Part shown: positions 52,240 to 60,596 of the stretch, in pieces
Layout of the letters: each line of letters begins with the position of its first letter
Numbering within the stretch: the stretch's first letter is position 1
Source of the DNA: Oscillospiraceae bacterium
GTDB taxonomy: Bacteria > Bacillota > Clostridia > Oscillospirales > Oscillospiraceae
Assembly (NCBI GenBank): GCA_016296235.1
Contig: JAEDJR010000001.1
Span: 18,845-82,844, forward strand
Reading direction: 5' to 3'
Length of the DNA stretch: 64,000 nucleotides
Notes under the pieces: model-generated
The model's database searches: none
What the model saw: only the letters and a program-made list of their open reading frames with translations
What the model was told of the DNA's origin: nothing
Position numbers and translations under genes: made by a program

Positions 52240-53270
52240 AGCAGGACATCAAATCGATGAATCTGACGGAAATGACGCAGGCGCTCCAGGCTCTGGGCGA
52301 GCCGCAGTTCCGCGCAAAGCAGATCTTCACCTGGCTGCACAGAGGTGCGCGGAGCTTTGATGAGATGACCAACCTTTCCAAGCCGCTTCGTCAGAAGCTG
52401 GACGCACAATATGAAATCACTGTCCCGCAGATTGTCCGGAAGCAGCAATCCGCCAAGGACGGAACCATCAAGTATCTCTGGAGGCTGCGGGACGGTAACT
52501 GCGTGGAGACCGTTTTGATGCGGTATCATTACGGGAATTCCGTGTGCATCTCCTCGGAGGTTGGCTGCGCCATGGGCTGTGCCTTCTGCGCGTCTACCAA
52601 GGGCGGCCTGGTTCGCCGCCTGGCACCGTCGGAAATGGTGGATCAGGTGCTGTTTGCCTCCTTGGATTCCGGCCTGGAGATCTCTAATATCGTCCTGATG
52701 GGAATCGGAGAGCCGCTGGATAATTATGATACAGTGCTGCGCTTTCTGGAGCTGATTAACAGTCCCGACGGTATGAACATCGGTATGCGGCACATCAGCC
52801 TGTCCACCTGTGGATTGGTGGACAGAATCAACCGGCTGGCAGAGGAGAAATTGCAGCTGACGCTGTCTGTATCGCTCCATGCGCCGCTGAACGAGATCCG
52901 GTCAACAATCATGCCGGTGAACAAACGGTATCCCGTAGAAGTGCTGCTGGAGGCCTGCAAGGCATACTATCAGAAGACCGGCAGAAGAATATCCTTTGAA
53001 TATGCGATGATCCGGGATCTCAACGACTCCAGAGAGATGGCTGAGATTCTGGCAAAGAAGCTGGACGGGATTGCCGCCCATGTGAATTTGATTCCCTTGA
53101 ATAATATCGAAGAAAGTCCCTTGAAACCCAGTACCAGAAAGACTGTCATGGAATTTCAGCAGGTATTGGAAGGGCATGGAATTCCGGCTACGGTTCGCAG
53201 AACCCTGGGGAGCGATATTGACGCTTCCTGCGGCCAGCTTCGGAGAAAATACGAAAGCAAGGAGGCATGA
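52236..53270 (+). CDS. rlmN: Dual-specificity 23S rRNA/tRNA methyltransferase RlmN
   Basis: This 344-residue radical-SAM enzyme methylates A2503 of 23S rRNA and A37 of some tRNAs. The cluster motif is CAMGCAFCAS (CxxxCxxC). SEVGCAMG, SLHAPLNEIRSTIMPVNKRY and the C-terminal RRTLGSDIDASCGQLR, carrying the catalytic cysteine, complete it. It overlaps rsmB and the phosphatase gene by 4 bases each. Confidence 0.97.
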   Translation: MKQDIKSMNLTEMTQALQALGEPQFRAKQIFTWLHRGARSFDEMTNLSKPLRQKLDAQYEITVPQIVRKQQSAKDGTIKYLWRLRDGNCVETVLMRYHYGNSVCISSEVGCAMGCAFCASTKGGLVRRLAPSEMVDQVLFASLDSGLEISNIVLMGIGEPLDNYDTVLRFLELINSPDGMNIGMRHISLSTCGLVDRINRLAEEKLQLTLSVSLHAPLNEIRSTIMPVNKRYPVEVLLEACKAYYQKTGRRISFEYAMIRDLNDSREMAEILAKKLDGIAAHVNLIPLNNIEESPLKPSTRKTVMEFQQVLEGHGIPATVRRTLGSDIDASCGQLRRKYESKEA

Positions 53271-54004
53271 CCATGCAAGCATGGGGATTGACCGATCCCG
53301 GTATGATGCGCACCCAGAACCAGGATTACTACAGCATTCTGAAATTGAGCCGGGATCAGCTGCTGGTTATTGTCTGCGACGGAATGGGCGGCGCCAGGGC
53401 CGGCAACATTGCCAGCAAAATGGCTGTGGAGGTTTTTACCGGTGAAGTACGCCGCACGGTCCGCAGCAATATGCGGCAGGATCGGATTGACAGTATGCTT
53501 TGCGCCGCCCTGGAATTGGCGAACAAGGCTGTTTATGAGCAGTCCAAACTCAGTGAAGAGTATAAAGGGATGGGAACGACGCTGGTGGCGGCCTTTTTCC
53601 AGCGTGACCGGGTGACCATTGCCAACGTGGGTGACAGCCGGGCCTATTTGTTTAATAAGGATGGTGTTTCCACCATCACCACAGACCATTCTTTGGTTGA
53701 GATGATGGTACAGCGGGGAGAATTGACCCGGGAAGCAGCCAAAAGCCACCCCGGAAAGAATCTGATCACCCGTGCGGTGGGAACGGAAGCCGCCGTTGCC
53801 TGCGACCTGTTCCACCTGCAGCTCAGCAAGGGAGACAGCGTGCTGCTTTGCTCCGATGGCCTCTCCAATGTGATGTCCGACCAGGAAATGCTGTTTGAGG
53901 TCGTCCATGGGGTCCATAAAAGCGACTGCTGCCAGCGGTTGATGAATATTGCAAACTATAGAGGCTCGCCTGATAATGTGACCATTGCGCTGGTTTGCGC
54001 GTGA
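53267..54004 (+). CDS. prpC: PP2C-type Ser/Thr phosphatase
   Basis: This 245-residue PPM/PP2C phosphatase opposes the PASTA kinase next door. Metal-binding motifs are DPGMMRTQNQDYY, VCDGMGGARAGNIAS, ANVGDSRAYLF, CSDGLSNVMSD and GSPDNVTIALV. The start overlaps the rlmN stop (ATGA). It is separated from the kinase by 71 bases containing a GCCCGTC/GACGGGC hairpin. Confidence 0.96.
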   Translation: MTMQAWGLTDPGMMRTQNQDYYSILKLSRDQLLVIVCDGMGGARAGNIASKMAVEVFTGEVRRTVRSNMRQDRIDSMLCAALELANKAVYEQSKLSEEYKGMGTTLVAAFFQRDRVTIANVGDSRAYLFNKDGVSTITTDHSLVEMMVQRGELTREAAKSHPGKNLITRAVGTEAAVACDLFHLQLSKGDSVLLCSDGLSNVMSDQEMLFEVVHGVHKSDCCQRLMNIANYRGSPDNVTIALVCA

Positions 54005-54075
54005 CCTCTTTGACTATACTTCGGCGCCCGTCCGCCGCAAGATGACGGGCCGAGCAATCGGGATCGGAGCTACTT

Positions 54076-56046
54076 ATGGATAATTACATAGGACGGCTAT
54101 TGGATAATCGATATGAGATTCTCGAGGTGATTGGCACCGGTGGGATGGCTGTTGTTTACAAGGCCCGCTGCCACCGGCTGAACAGACTGGTCGCAATCAA
54201 GATTCTGAAGGACGAGCTGTCCCAGGATGCTGAGTTCCGCCGGCGGTTCCACGCGGAATCCCAGGCTGTCGCCATGCTGTCTCATCCCAATATTGTCAAT
54301 GTTTATGACGTTTCCCATTCGGATAATGTGGACTACATTGTGATGGAGCTCATTGAGGGAATTACCCTGAAGCAGTATATGCAGCAGAAGGGGATCCTCA
54401 ATTGGAGAGAGGTGCTGCATTTTTCCACGCAGATTGCAAAAGCGCTGGAGCATGCCCACAGCCGTGGAATCATCCACCGGGATATCAAGCCGCACAATAT
54501 TATGATTCTGAAAGACGGTTCCGTAAAGGTTGCCGATTTCGGTATTGCGCGGGTGTCGTCCGCGCAAAGTACGCTGACCCGGGAAGCCCTGGGCTCTGTG
54601 CACTATATCTCGCCGGAGCAGGCCAAGGGAAGCAAAATTGACTACCGGTCTGATCTGTACTCCCTGGGCGTGGTGATGTATGAAATGCTGACCGGCCGGC
54701 CGCCCTATGACGGGGAAACGCCGGTGTCCGTGGCCATTCAGCATATCAATGCACAGGCAGCCGCGCCCCGATCCCTCAATCCCCAGATTCCCATCGGACT
54801 TGAACAGATTACCATGCATGCCATGGCTGCAAATCCCGACGATCGCTATAGCTCCGCGACGGAGATGCTGTATGATCTGGATGAGTTCCGCCGGAATCCC
54901 AATGTTAGTTTTTCTGCTGCCGCAGCTGCTGTGCCCCACACAGCCGAACGCACAACAGGCCAGCGTACGGCTGCGGAACGCAATGTACGAACCCGTACAG
55001 CTGCACCCCAAAAGAGCACAGCCCCTTCAAAGAATCGATCCAATTCGGCTGCGTTGGTGGCTGGTATCATATGCATTGCCCTGGCGTTGTGTTTTATTGG
55101 ATACTTTCTGTATTCCTTCTTCTTCGCGGACTTCTTTATGGAGACGGCAGAGGTAGCGGCGCCGAACTTTGTCGGTCAGTATGTGGAGGAGATCGATCAC
55201 AACGACTATCCCAATTTCCAGATTCAAATCGGGCAATGGGCGCCCAGTGATACCGTGGAAATGGGGAAGGTGATTGACCAGGATCCGAAGGGAAACCGGA
55301 TGGTTAAAAGCGGTGCTACAATTTCCCTGACGGTCTCATCCGGCCCGTCAACGGACACCATGCGTGATTTGGTCAACTACACCGAGCAGAACGCCAGGAC
55401 GATTCTGACCAACCTGGGCCTCAATTTGCAGGTGGTTACTCAGCTGGAGAGCAGTGATGTCATTCAGAAGGGTGCGGTCATTCGCACGGATCCTGTGGAC
55501 AAGGCACAATTGACAGCCGGACAGACGGTTACCCTGATCGTGTCAAGCGGCCCGGATATTGTGCTGATCCCCGTTCCGGAGCTGGTTGGCATGGACGTGG
55601 ATGATGCAAAAAATGAACTGGACCGTTTGAATCTGCAGTACGGAATCCGGTATGTGGATGCCGATGAGGCGAAGGGAACTGTTATTTTTCAAAGCATCAA
55701 GCAAAACGAAGAGGTGAAGGCGGGAACCACCATCAATCTCCAGGTATCCAATGGGCCGAAAGATGAGGAGCCGGACGCAGAAAAGGATCCGACAGAATTC
55801 CCGTTTACCGATCCCAAGGTGATCTGGCTTCCCATGCCGCAAGGTACAGGCACGGTGGAAGTCACAATCATGATTGACGACGAGCTGGAAGAAGAGCCGT
55901 TCCTGCTGGAGCTTGTGACCGTCACGGACAATGGGCTGCCCATTGCGCCGGATGTGGAGGGCGTTCATGAGCTGACCGTATACATTGACGGAAAGCTCTG
56001 GTATAAAATGACTTATGATTTTGACACGGGAGAGCAGTTGACGTGA
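54076..56046 (+). CDS. prkC: PASTA-domain Ser/Thr protein kinase
   Basis: This 656-residue membrane kinase has an N-terminal kinase domain (G-loop GTGGMAVVY at 20-28, K42, HRD at 134-136, DFG at 154-156), a Thr/Arg-rich juxtamembrane stretch, one membrane helix (about 326-351) and three extracellular PASTA repeats, followed by a C-terminal beta-rich extension (about 570-656). PASTA repeats bind muropeptides; in Bacillus PrkC triggers germination. A spore role is plausible but not shown. Confidence 0.96.
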   Translation: MDNYIGRLLDNRYEILEVIGTGGMAVVYKARCHRLNRLVAIKILKDELSQDAEFRRRFHAESQAVAMLSHPNIVNVYDVSHSDNVDYIVMELIEGITLKQYMQQKGILNWREVLHFSTQIAKALEHAHSRGIIHRDIKPHNIMILKDGSVKVADFGIARVSSAQSTLTREALGSVHYISPEQAKGSKIDYRSDLYSLGVVMYEMLTGRPPYDGETPVSVAIQHINAQAAAPRSLNPQIPIGLEQITMHAMAANPDDRYSSATEMLYDLDEFRRNPNVSFSAAAAAVPHTAERTTGQRTAAERNVRTRTAAPQKSTAPSKNRSNSAALVAGIICIALALCFIGYFLYSFFFADFFMETAEVAAPNFVGQYVEEIDHNDYPNFQIQIGQWAPSDTVEMGKVIDQDPKGNRMVKSGATISLTVSSGPSTDTMRDLVNYTEQNARTILTNLGLNLQVVTQLESSDVIQKGAVIRTDPVDKAQLTAGQTVTLIVSSGPDIVLIPVPELVGMDVDDAKNELDRLNLQYGIRYVDADEAKGTVIFQSIKQNEEVKAGTTINLQVSNGPKDEEPDAEKDPTEFPFTDPKVIWLPMPQGTGTVEVTIMIDDELEEEPFLLELVTVTDNGLPIAPDVEGVHELTVYIDGKLWYKMTYDFDTGEQLT

Positions 56047-56924
56047 CAGATTCAGGCAGGATTATGAAGGCTCTCAGCGGGTTTTACTATGTGCAGACTC
56101 CCGAGAGACTGGTAGAGTGTAAAGCCAGGGGCCGTTTCCGGAAAGATGGCATCAGTCCCCTGGTGGGTGATTGGGTTACCATCACGGTTGAGCGCGGGAA
56201 GGGAATGATAGAACAGATTCTGCCGAGGGCAAATAGTTTTATCCGGCCTGCGGTCGCCAATCTGGATTTATTGGTTCTGCTGGTGTCCCAGTCCATTCCC
56301 GTGACAGAACCGTTTCTGATCGATCGCGTGACTGCCATCGCAGGCAATCAAAATGTGCCTGTTATAATCTGCGTGAATAAAAGCGACCTGCAGTCTGAGG
56401 GCAGCCTGGCGGAGATCTATACCCATGCCGGCTATGACGTGGTTACCACCAGTGCGGTGACCGGCGCGGGAGTGGAGCAGCTGAAAGCGCTGATCTCCGG
56501 AAAAACCGTGGCCTTTACGGGCAACTCCGGCGTCGGAAAAAGCAGCATCCTGAACCGGCTGGCCCCCGATCTGCATGTTCTCACCGGAGAGGTCTCGGAG
56601 CGGCTGGGACGCGGCCGTCATACAACCCGTCACATTGAACTGTTTGCGCTGCCGGACGGCACCTTTGTGGCGGACACGCCGGGGTTTTCCTCCTTTGACA
56701 CGGATCAAATGGAGGTTGTCCTGAAAGAGAATCTCCAGTATGCCTTTCCTGATTTTGCGCCGTATCTGGGCAAATGCAGATTTCACGATTGTGCGCATTT
56801 GAAAGAACCGGGCTGCGCGGTCACAGAGGCCTGCCGGCAAGGACTGATCGAGCCTACCAGATATGAAAGCTACGTCAAGCTTTACGAAAAAGCAAAGGAA
56901 ATCAAGCTCTGGGAATTGAAATAG
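56043..56924 (+). CDS. rsgA: Ribosome small-subunit GTPase RsgA
   Basis: This 293-residue circularly permuted GTPase aids late 30S assembly. An N-terminal OB fold (GFYYVQTPERLVECKARGRF) precedes G4 NKSDL, G1 GNSGVGKSS and G3 DTPGFSSFD, with a zinc site CRFHDCAHLKEPGC. GTG 56043 overlaps the prkC stop; ATG 56064 is a shorter alternative, but related proteins start like the longer form. Confidence 0.95.
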   Translation: MTDSGRIMKALSGFYYVQTPERLVECKARGRFRKDGISPLVGDWVTITVERGKGMIEQILPRANSFIRPAVANLDLLVLLVSQSIPVTEPFLIDRVTAIAGNQNVPVIICVNKSDLQSEGSLAEIYTHAGYDVVTTSAVTGAGVEQLKALISGKTVAFTGNSGVGKSSILNRLAPDLHVLTGEVSERLGRGRHTTRHIELFALPDGTFVADTPGFSSFDTDQMEVVLKENLQYAFPDFAPYLGKCRFHDCAHLKEPGCAVTEACRQGLIEPTRYESYVKLYEKAKEIKLWELK

Positions 56925-57027
56925 CAATCTGCGGCTTTCCTGCTGTTTGGGCGGGAAAGCCGCTTTCTGTCAGCAACGGCACAATCTGACCGGCGGCAGC
57001 GTATACTGTCTCAAAGGAGGCGATTCT

Positions 57028-57177
57028 ATGTGCCGCAGAACGCAATTGCTGGGGGCCATATTGGTGGCGCTGGGCGCCGGCCTGCTGCTGTCCTGCCTGT
57101 TCGGAAGCGGATTCTTTCTGGTACTGCTGGGGATGATTCTGGTGGCCGCCGGTCTCCTGATATCGCGGCAATTTTGA
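57028..57177 (+). CDS. Small membrane protein of 49 residues
   Basis: ATG 57028 is preceded by AAAGGAGG. The product has two hydrophobic helices (about 8-25 and 27-45) joined by a short Cys-Gly-rich turn, LLSCLFGSGFF, with almost no soluble part. It lies between rsgA and spoVM on the same strand, 23 bases before spoVM, so it may share their expression in sporulation. I do not recognise a named family. Confidence 0.6.
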   Translation: MCRRTQLLGAILVALGAGLLLSCLFGSGFFLVLLGMILVAAGLLISRQF

Positions 57178-57200
57178 CCAATGGAGAATGGAGGAATACG

Positions 57201-57272
57201 ATGAAAATTGTTGTGGTTCATGCACCGCCTGTTTTGAATGGTATTCTGAAGGCGCTGTTTCGAATTCACTAG
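57201..57272 (+). CDS. spoVM: SpoVM, forespore membrane-curvature peptide
   Basis: A 23-codon gene runs from ATG 57201 to TAG 57270-57272, with GGAGG 6 bases upstream. Against Bacillus SpoVM (26 residues) it aligns without gaps: MK at the start, Pro9, Leu12, Gly14, Ile15, a basic residue at 17 and Ala18 coincide. The segment PPVLNGILKALF forms the amphipathic helix. In Bacillus spoVM lies downstream of the priA-to-rsgA run, as here, and SpoVM docks SpoIVA, encoded 1.6 kb downstream. It is two to three residues shorter at the C-terminus than the Bacillus peptide. Confidence 0.82.
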   Translation: MKIVVVHAPPVLNGILKALFRIH

Positions 57273-57329
57273 CATATCCTTGTCCCACTCTGCGTATGCA
57301 TATAGCAGAACATACAAGGAGTGAGGTCA

Positions 57330-58838
57330 ATGGAGCTTGCATTTCAAACCAGCCGTTTGCCGTTCCTGAAGCGCGTCCTGCAAGAGACACGGTGTCAGGA
57401 GGAAACGGCTGAAACCATTGTTCCGGACAGCTGCCCGGATATTGCGTCGATTGTGGATTCCTTTGCGGAGCCAGTCATTCGCGGAAAAGACTGCCGCGAC
57501 GGCAGCGTTACAATTTCCGGCGGGATCAAGGGCGGGATCCTCTATCTTCCGGAGGACGGAAGCTGGCCGCGAATGCTGGATTTTTACATCCCTTTTACGA
57601 TGAAATTTGAACATCCTTCTTTGACGGAGAACGCCCAGATTCTGTGTTCGTCCCGTGTCCGTTCCGTGGATGGCCGTCTGATCAATTCGCGGAAAGCGAT
57701 GCTGCGCGTGGGATTGGGCTGCAGTGTGACAGCATATGAACAGCAAGAGGAAACGCTGTATACACTGCAGGAGCATGCGGATGAATTGCAAACCAAGGCT
57801 GCCAGCTATAGTTTGCAGCTTCCTCTGGAGACAGGGGAAAAGTCTTTTGTTATCAGTGATACGTTGGAGCTTCCCGCCGGTCATCCGCCCATTTCACAGG
57901 TCTATAAGCTGCAGTGCCAACTGGACTTGAGCGACCAAAAGCTGGTTGGTAACAAAGCGGTCTTCAAAGGGACGGCCCTTTGTAAATTCCTGTATCTGTC
58001 AGAGGATCAAACTCTCTGTCTTTATCAGCAGCAGCTCCCGTTTTCACAATACTGCGAGCTGCAGACGGACTATGACGAGGAACAGGCAGAGATACTACCG
58101 ATTCTGACCGGTTATGATCTGGAGGTGGAAGGGCAGGAGGCGAGCCGTGCCATGGTCACCATGCACGTACTGGCGCAATGTGTGGTAAGCGGAAACAGAA
58201 CGGTATCGCTGATCGAGGATGCCTACTGCACCCAGGGAAAGCTCATCCCGGCCTGGAAAGACTATGCGATGGACGTCTGTCTGGACCGGCAGCATACCAT
58301 GCAAACTGTTCGCCAGCATTTGACCGGCGGCTTGCAGGAGCTGCTGGATACGGACGTCTATGTGGATTATCCGGCCGCAGACCAGAAGGAAGGCTCGACT
58401 CAGATTACGGTGCCGGTTCAAATTCATGTTTTGGGCTACGATCATGACCGAACACTCTGCGCACTGACAGGGAAGGGCCAGACGGAATGGAGGATGGCGT
58501 TGGACGATCAGGCGCGTTGTGTTGCTGAAGCGGATCAGTCCGGAAGCTGCTATACTTCTGTCCTGTCCGATGGCGCCGAAGTCCGGTGCGAGATTGCTTT
58601 GCATGCGGTTTGCTATGCAGACCAGAAACTGCGAACCCTGAGCGGAGGATCTATGGAGGCCGCGCCTGAGCAAACCGGAGGGAGGCCGTCCGTCATTCTG
58701 CGGAAGGTTCCGGGGCGCACGGAGCTGTGGGACATTGCCAAGGCGTGCAGCGCCAGGGAAGAGGCAATTCGAGCGGCCAACCATCTGGAAGATGAGAACC
58801 TGCCGGAAGACCGGCTGCTGCTTATTCCGGTAGGATGA
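57330..58838 (+). CDS. sipL: SipL-like spore coat morphogenetic protein (DUF3794-LysM)
   Basis: This 502-residue soluble protein has repeated DUF3794/SipL-type domains (about residues 30-145 and 170-270, possibly a third to 410; CQEETAETIVPDSCPDIASI marks the start of the first) and a C-terminal LysM domain (about 455-500, ELWDIAKACSAREEAIRAAN). In C. difficile SipL uses its LysM domain to bind SpoIVA and assemble the coat. Here it lies between spoVM and spoIVA. ATG 57330 has AAGGAG 8 bases upstream. Confidence 0.87.
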   Translation: MELAFQTSRLPFLKRVLQETRCQEETAETIVPDSCPDIASIVDSFAEPVIRGKDCRDGSVTISGGIKGGILYLPEDGSWPRMLDFYIPFTMKFEHPSLTENAQILCSSRVRSVDGRLINSRKAMLRVGLGCSVTAYEQQEETLYTLQEHADELQTKAASYSLQLPLETGEKSFVISDTLELPAGHPPISQVYKLQCQLDLSDQKLVGNKAVFKGTALCKFLYLSEDQTLCLYQQQLPFSQYCELQTDYDEEQAEILPILTGYDLEVEGQEASRAMVTMHVLAQCVVSGNRTVSLIEDAYCTQGKLIPAWKDYAMDVCLDRQHTMQTVRQHLTGGLQELLDTDVYVDYPAADQKEGSTQITVPVQIHVLGYDHDRTLCALTGKGQTEWRMALDDQARCVAEADQSGSCYTSVLSDGAEVRCEIALHAVCYADQKLRTLSGGSMEAAPEQTGGRPSVILRKVPGRTELWDIAKACSAREEAIRAANHLEDENLPEDRLLLIPVG

Positions 58839-58908
58839 GCCTGTTCTATCCGGTTTACCCGGCGCATAACCATAAAGTACAAGTCTCATTGAAACGGAGG
58901 AACGTGCT

Positions 58909-60396
58909 ATGAAGGGTGCGGCCGCAAGTATTTATCAGGAAATTGCAGAGCGAACCGGGGGAGATATCTACCTGGGGGTTGTCGGGCCGGTTCGCACCGG
59001 AAAATCCACCTTTGTCAAGCGTGTGATGGAGACACTGGTGATTCCCAACATTCAGAACGTATACCAACGGGAACGAGCCAGAGATGAACTGCCGCAAAGC
59101 GGTTCCGGGAAGACGATCATGACCTCAGAGCCGAAGTTTATCCCGGAGGATGCGGTGGAGATTTCTCCGGACGGGACTGCCAAGCTTTCTATCCGCTTGA
59201 TCGACAGTGTCGGATACATGATCCCAGGCGCCCTGGGAGCCGAGGAGGACGGAAAACCCAGAATGGTGACCACACCCTGGTATCCCCAGGAAATCCCCAT
59301 GACGGAGGCCGCAGAGCTCGGGACGAAGAAAATCATGGAGGATCACTGCTCCATAGGTGTGGTCATCACCACAGACGGCTCCATCCATGATATTCCGAGG
59401 ACTGATTTCGTTGAATCGGAGAAACGGGCCATTGAGGATATGAAAGCAACGGGGAAACCGTTCCTGGTGCTGGTCAATTCCACGGATCCCCAGGGCGTTC
59501 AGGCACAACAGCTGCGGAAGCAATTGGAAGATACCTGCAAGGTTCGCTGTATGTGTGTGAACTGCCTGACTTTGCAGGAGCAGGAATTGCGGGAGATTCT
59601 GACCGGGATTCTCTATGAGTTCCCGGTGACGGAGATCCAGTTCTATCTGCCCAGATGGCTGGATGTTCTGCCATTCCAGCATCGCGTCAAGGCAGAGCTC
59701 TATGAAGCGCTGCTTCAGAATGCCGATCAGATCAGCACATTGAGCGAAGCGGAACCGTCCCTGCGCAACCTTTGTAAACTGGAACACGTGGATTCCTTTA
59801 CAATTCGATCGATTGATCCCGGCACCGGGGTCGTTGTCTGCGAATTGGGGCTGCCGGAAGCGTTGTTCTACCAGATTCTGACAGAGCGCTCCGGCTTCCA
59901 AGTGGAAAATGACGGAGACCTGCTGCGGCTGCTGGCGGAGCTTTCCAAGATCAAGCAGGCCTACGACAAGGTTTCCGGCGCTCTGGAGCAAGTCCAGGCC
60001 ACCGGTTATGGCATTGTCATGCCGTCTCCGGATGAAATGCGCCTGGAAGTGCCCCAGATTGTCCGGAAGGGGAGCAACTACGGCGTTCGCCTCAAGGCCA
60101 GCGCGCCATCCATCCATATGATGCGGGCGGATATTGAAACAGAGATTAACCCCATTGTGGGAGACGAAAAGCAGTCGGAGGATCTGCTGCAATATCTCTT
60201 GCAGGAGTATGAAGGGGATACGGAAAAACTCTGGGAGAGCAATATCTTTGGAAAATCTGTCTATGAGCTGGTCAATGAAGGTCTGGGCAGCAAGCTGAAG
60301 CGCATGCCGGAGGAAGCCAGGTATAAGCTGCAGGCCACACTCAGCCGGATTATCAACGAAGGCAGCAGCGGATTGCTTTGCATCATCCTGTCGTAA
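58909..60396 (+). CDS. spoIVA: Stage IV sporulation protein A
   Basis: This 495-residue ATPase polymerises on the forespore surface as the coat basement layer. Walker A is VVGPVRTGKSTFVKR, followed by FVKRVMETLVIPNI, the IDSVGYMIPGALG region (Walker B-like/sensor) and the C-terminal SRIINEGSSGLLCIILS, needed for SpoVM interaction in Bacillus. The length matches the family. ACGGAGGAACG precedes ATG 58909. I could not identify a convincing sigma-E promoter in the 70-base gap. Confidence 0.97.
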   Translation: MKGAAASIYQEIAERTGGDIYLGVVGPVRTGKSTFVKRVMETLVIPNIQNVYQRERARDELPQSGSGKTIMTSEPKFIPEDAVEISPDGTAKLSIRLIDSVGYMIPGALGAEEDGKPRMVTTPWYPQEIPMTEAAELGTKKIMEDHCSIGVVITTDGSIHDIPRTDFVESEKRAIEDMKATGKPFLVLVNSTDPQGVQAQQLRKQLEDTCKVRCMCVNCLTLQEQELREILTGILYEFPVTEIQFYLPRWLDVLPFQHRVKAELYEALLQNADQISTLSEAEPSLRNLCKLEHVDSFTIRSIDPGTGVVVCELGLPEALFYQILTERSGFQVENDGDLLRLLAELSKIKQAYDKVSGALEQVQATGYGIVMPSPDEMRLEVPQIVRKGSNYGVRLKASAPSIHMMRADIETEINPIVGDEKQSEDLLQYLLQEYEGDTEKLWESNIFGKSVYELVNEGLGSKLKRMPEEARYKLQATLSRIINEGSSGLLCIILS

Positions 60397-60409
60397 TGAA
60401 TTACTGAGC

Positions 60410-60450
60410 AACCCTGCAAAGCTTCGGCATTTCCGAGGCCTTGCAGGGTT
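60410..60450 (+). terminator. Hairpin after spoIVA
   Basis: A 10-bp outer stem (60410-60419 with 60441-60450) and a 6-bp inner stem (60422-60427 with 60433-60438) form a strong hairpin. No T run follows, so it may be a weak terminator or a 3' end stabiliser. Confidence 0.65.
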
Positions 60451-60511
60451 CTATCGGGCAGAGAGATTGGATTGATCCCAGAGGGGGAGCATATGCGTCC
60501 ATGTACAGATC

Positions 60512-60564
60512 GAACGCAACAAAATAAAAATTTTGTTGCGTTCAGAGTGGAGGTGTGTTATAAT
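60512..60564 (+). promoter_or_regulatory. Tyrosine recombinase promoter with 13-bp inverted repeat
   Basis: TTGCGT (60536-60541) and TATAAT (60559-60564) are 17 bases apart. The -35 box lies in the right arm of a perfect 13-bp inverted repeat: 60512-60524 (GAACGCAACAAAA) and 60531-60543, with a 6-base A/T loop. It is likely an operator or protein-binding site. Confidence 0.65.
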
Positions 60565-60596
60565 GGGAGCAGAAATCAAGGATTGGAGTCTTTTCA

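Noticed and set aside
58839..58908. Sigma-E or sigma-K promoter before spoIVA
   Set aside because: CATAAAGTA resembles a sporulation -10 box, but no -35 element lies at the right distance, so I did not list it.
60450..60596. dif-like site or LexA box near the recombinase gene
   Set aside because: The inverted repeat does not resemble the 28-bp dif consensus, and GAAC and GTTC are too far apart for a Gram-positive SOS box.
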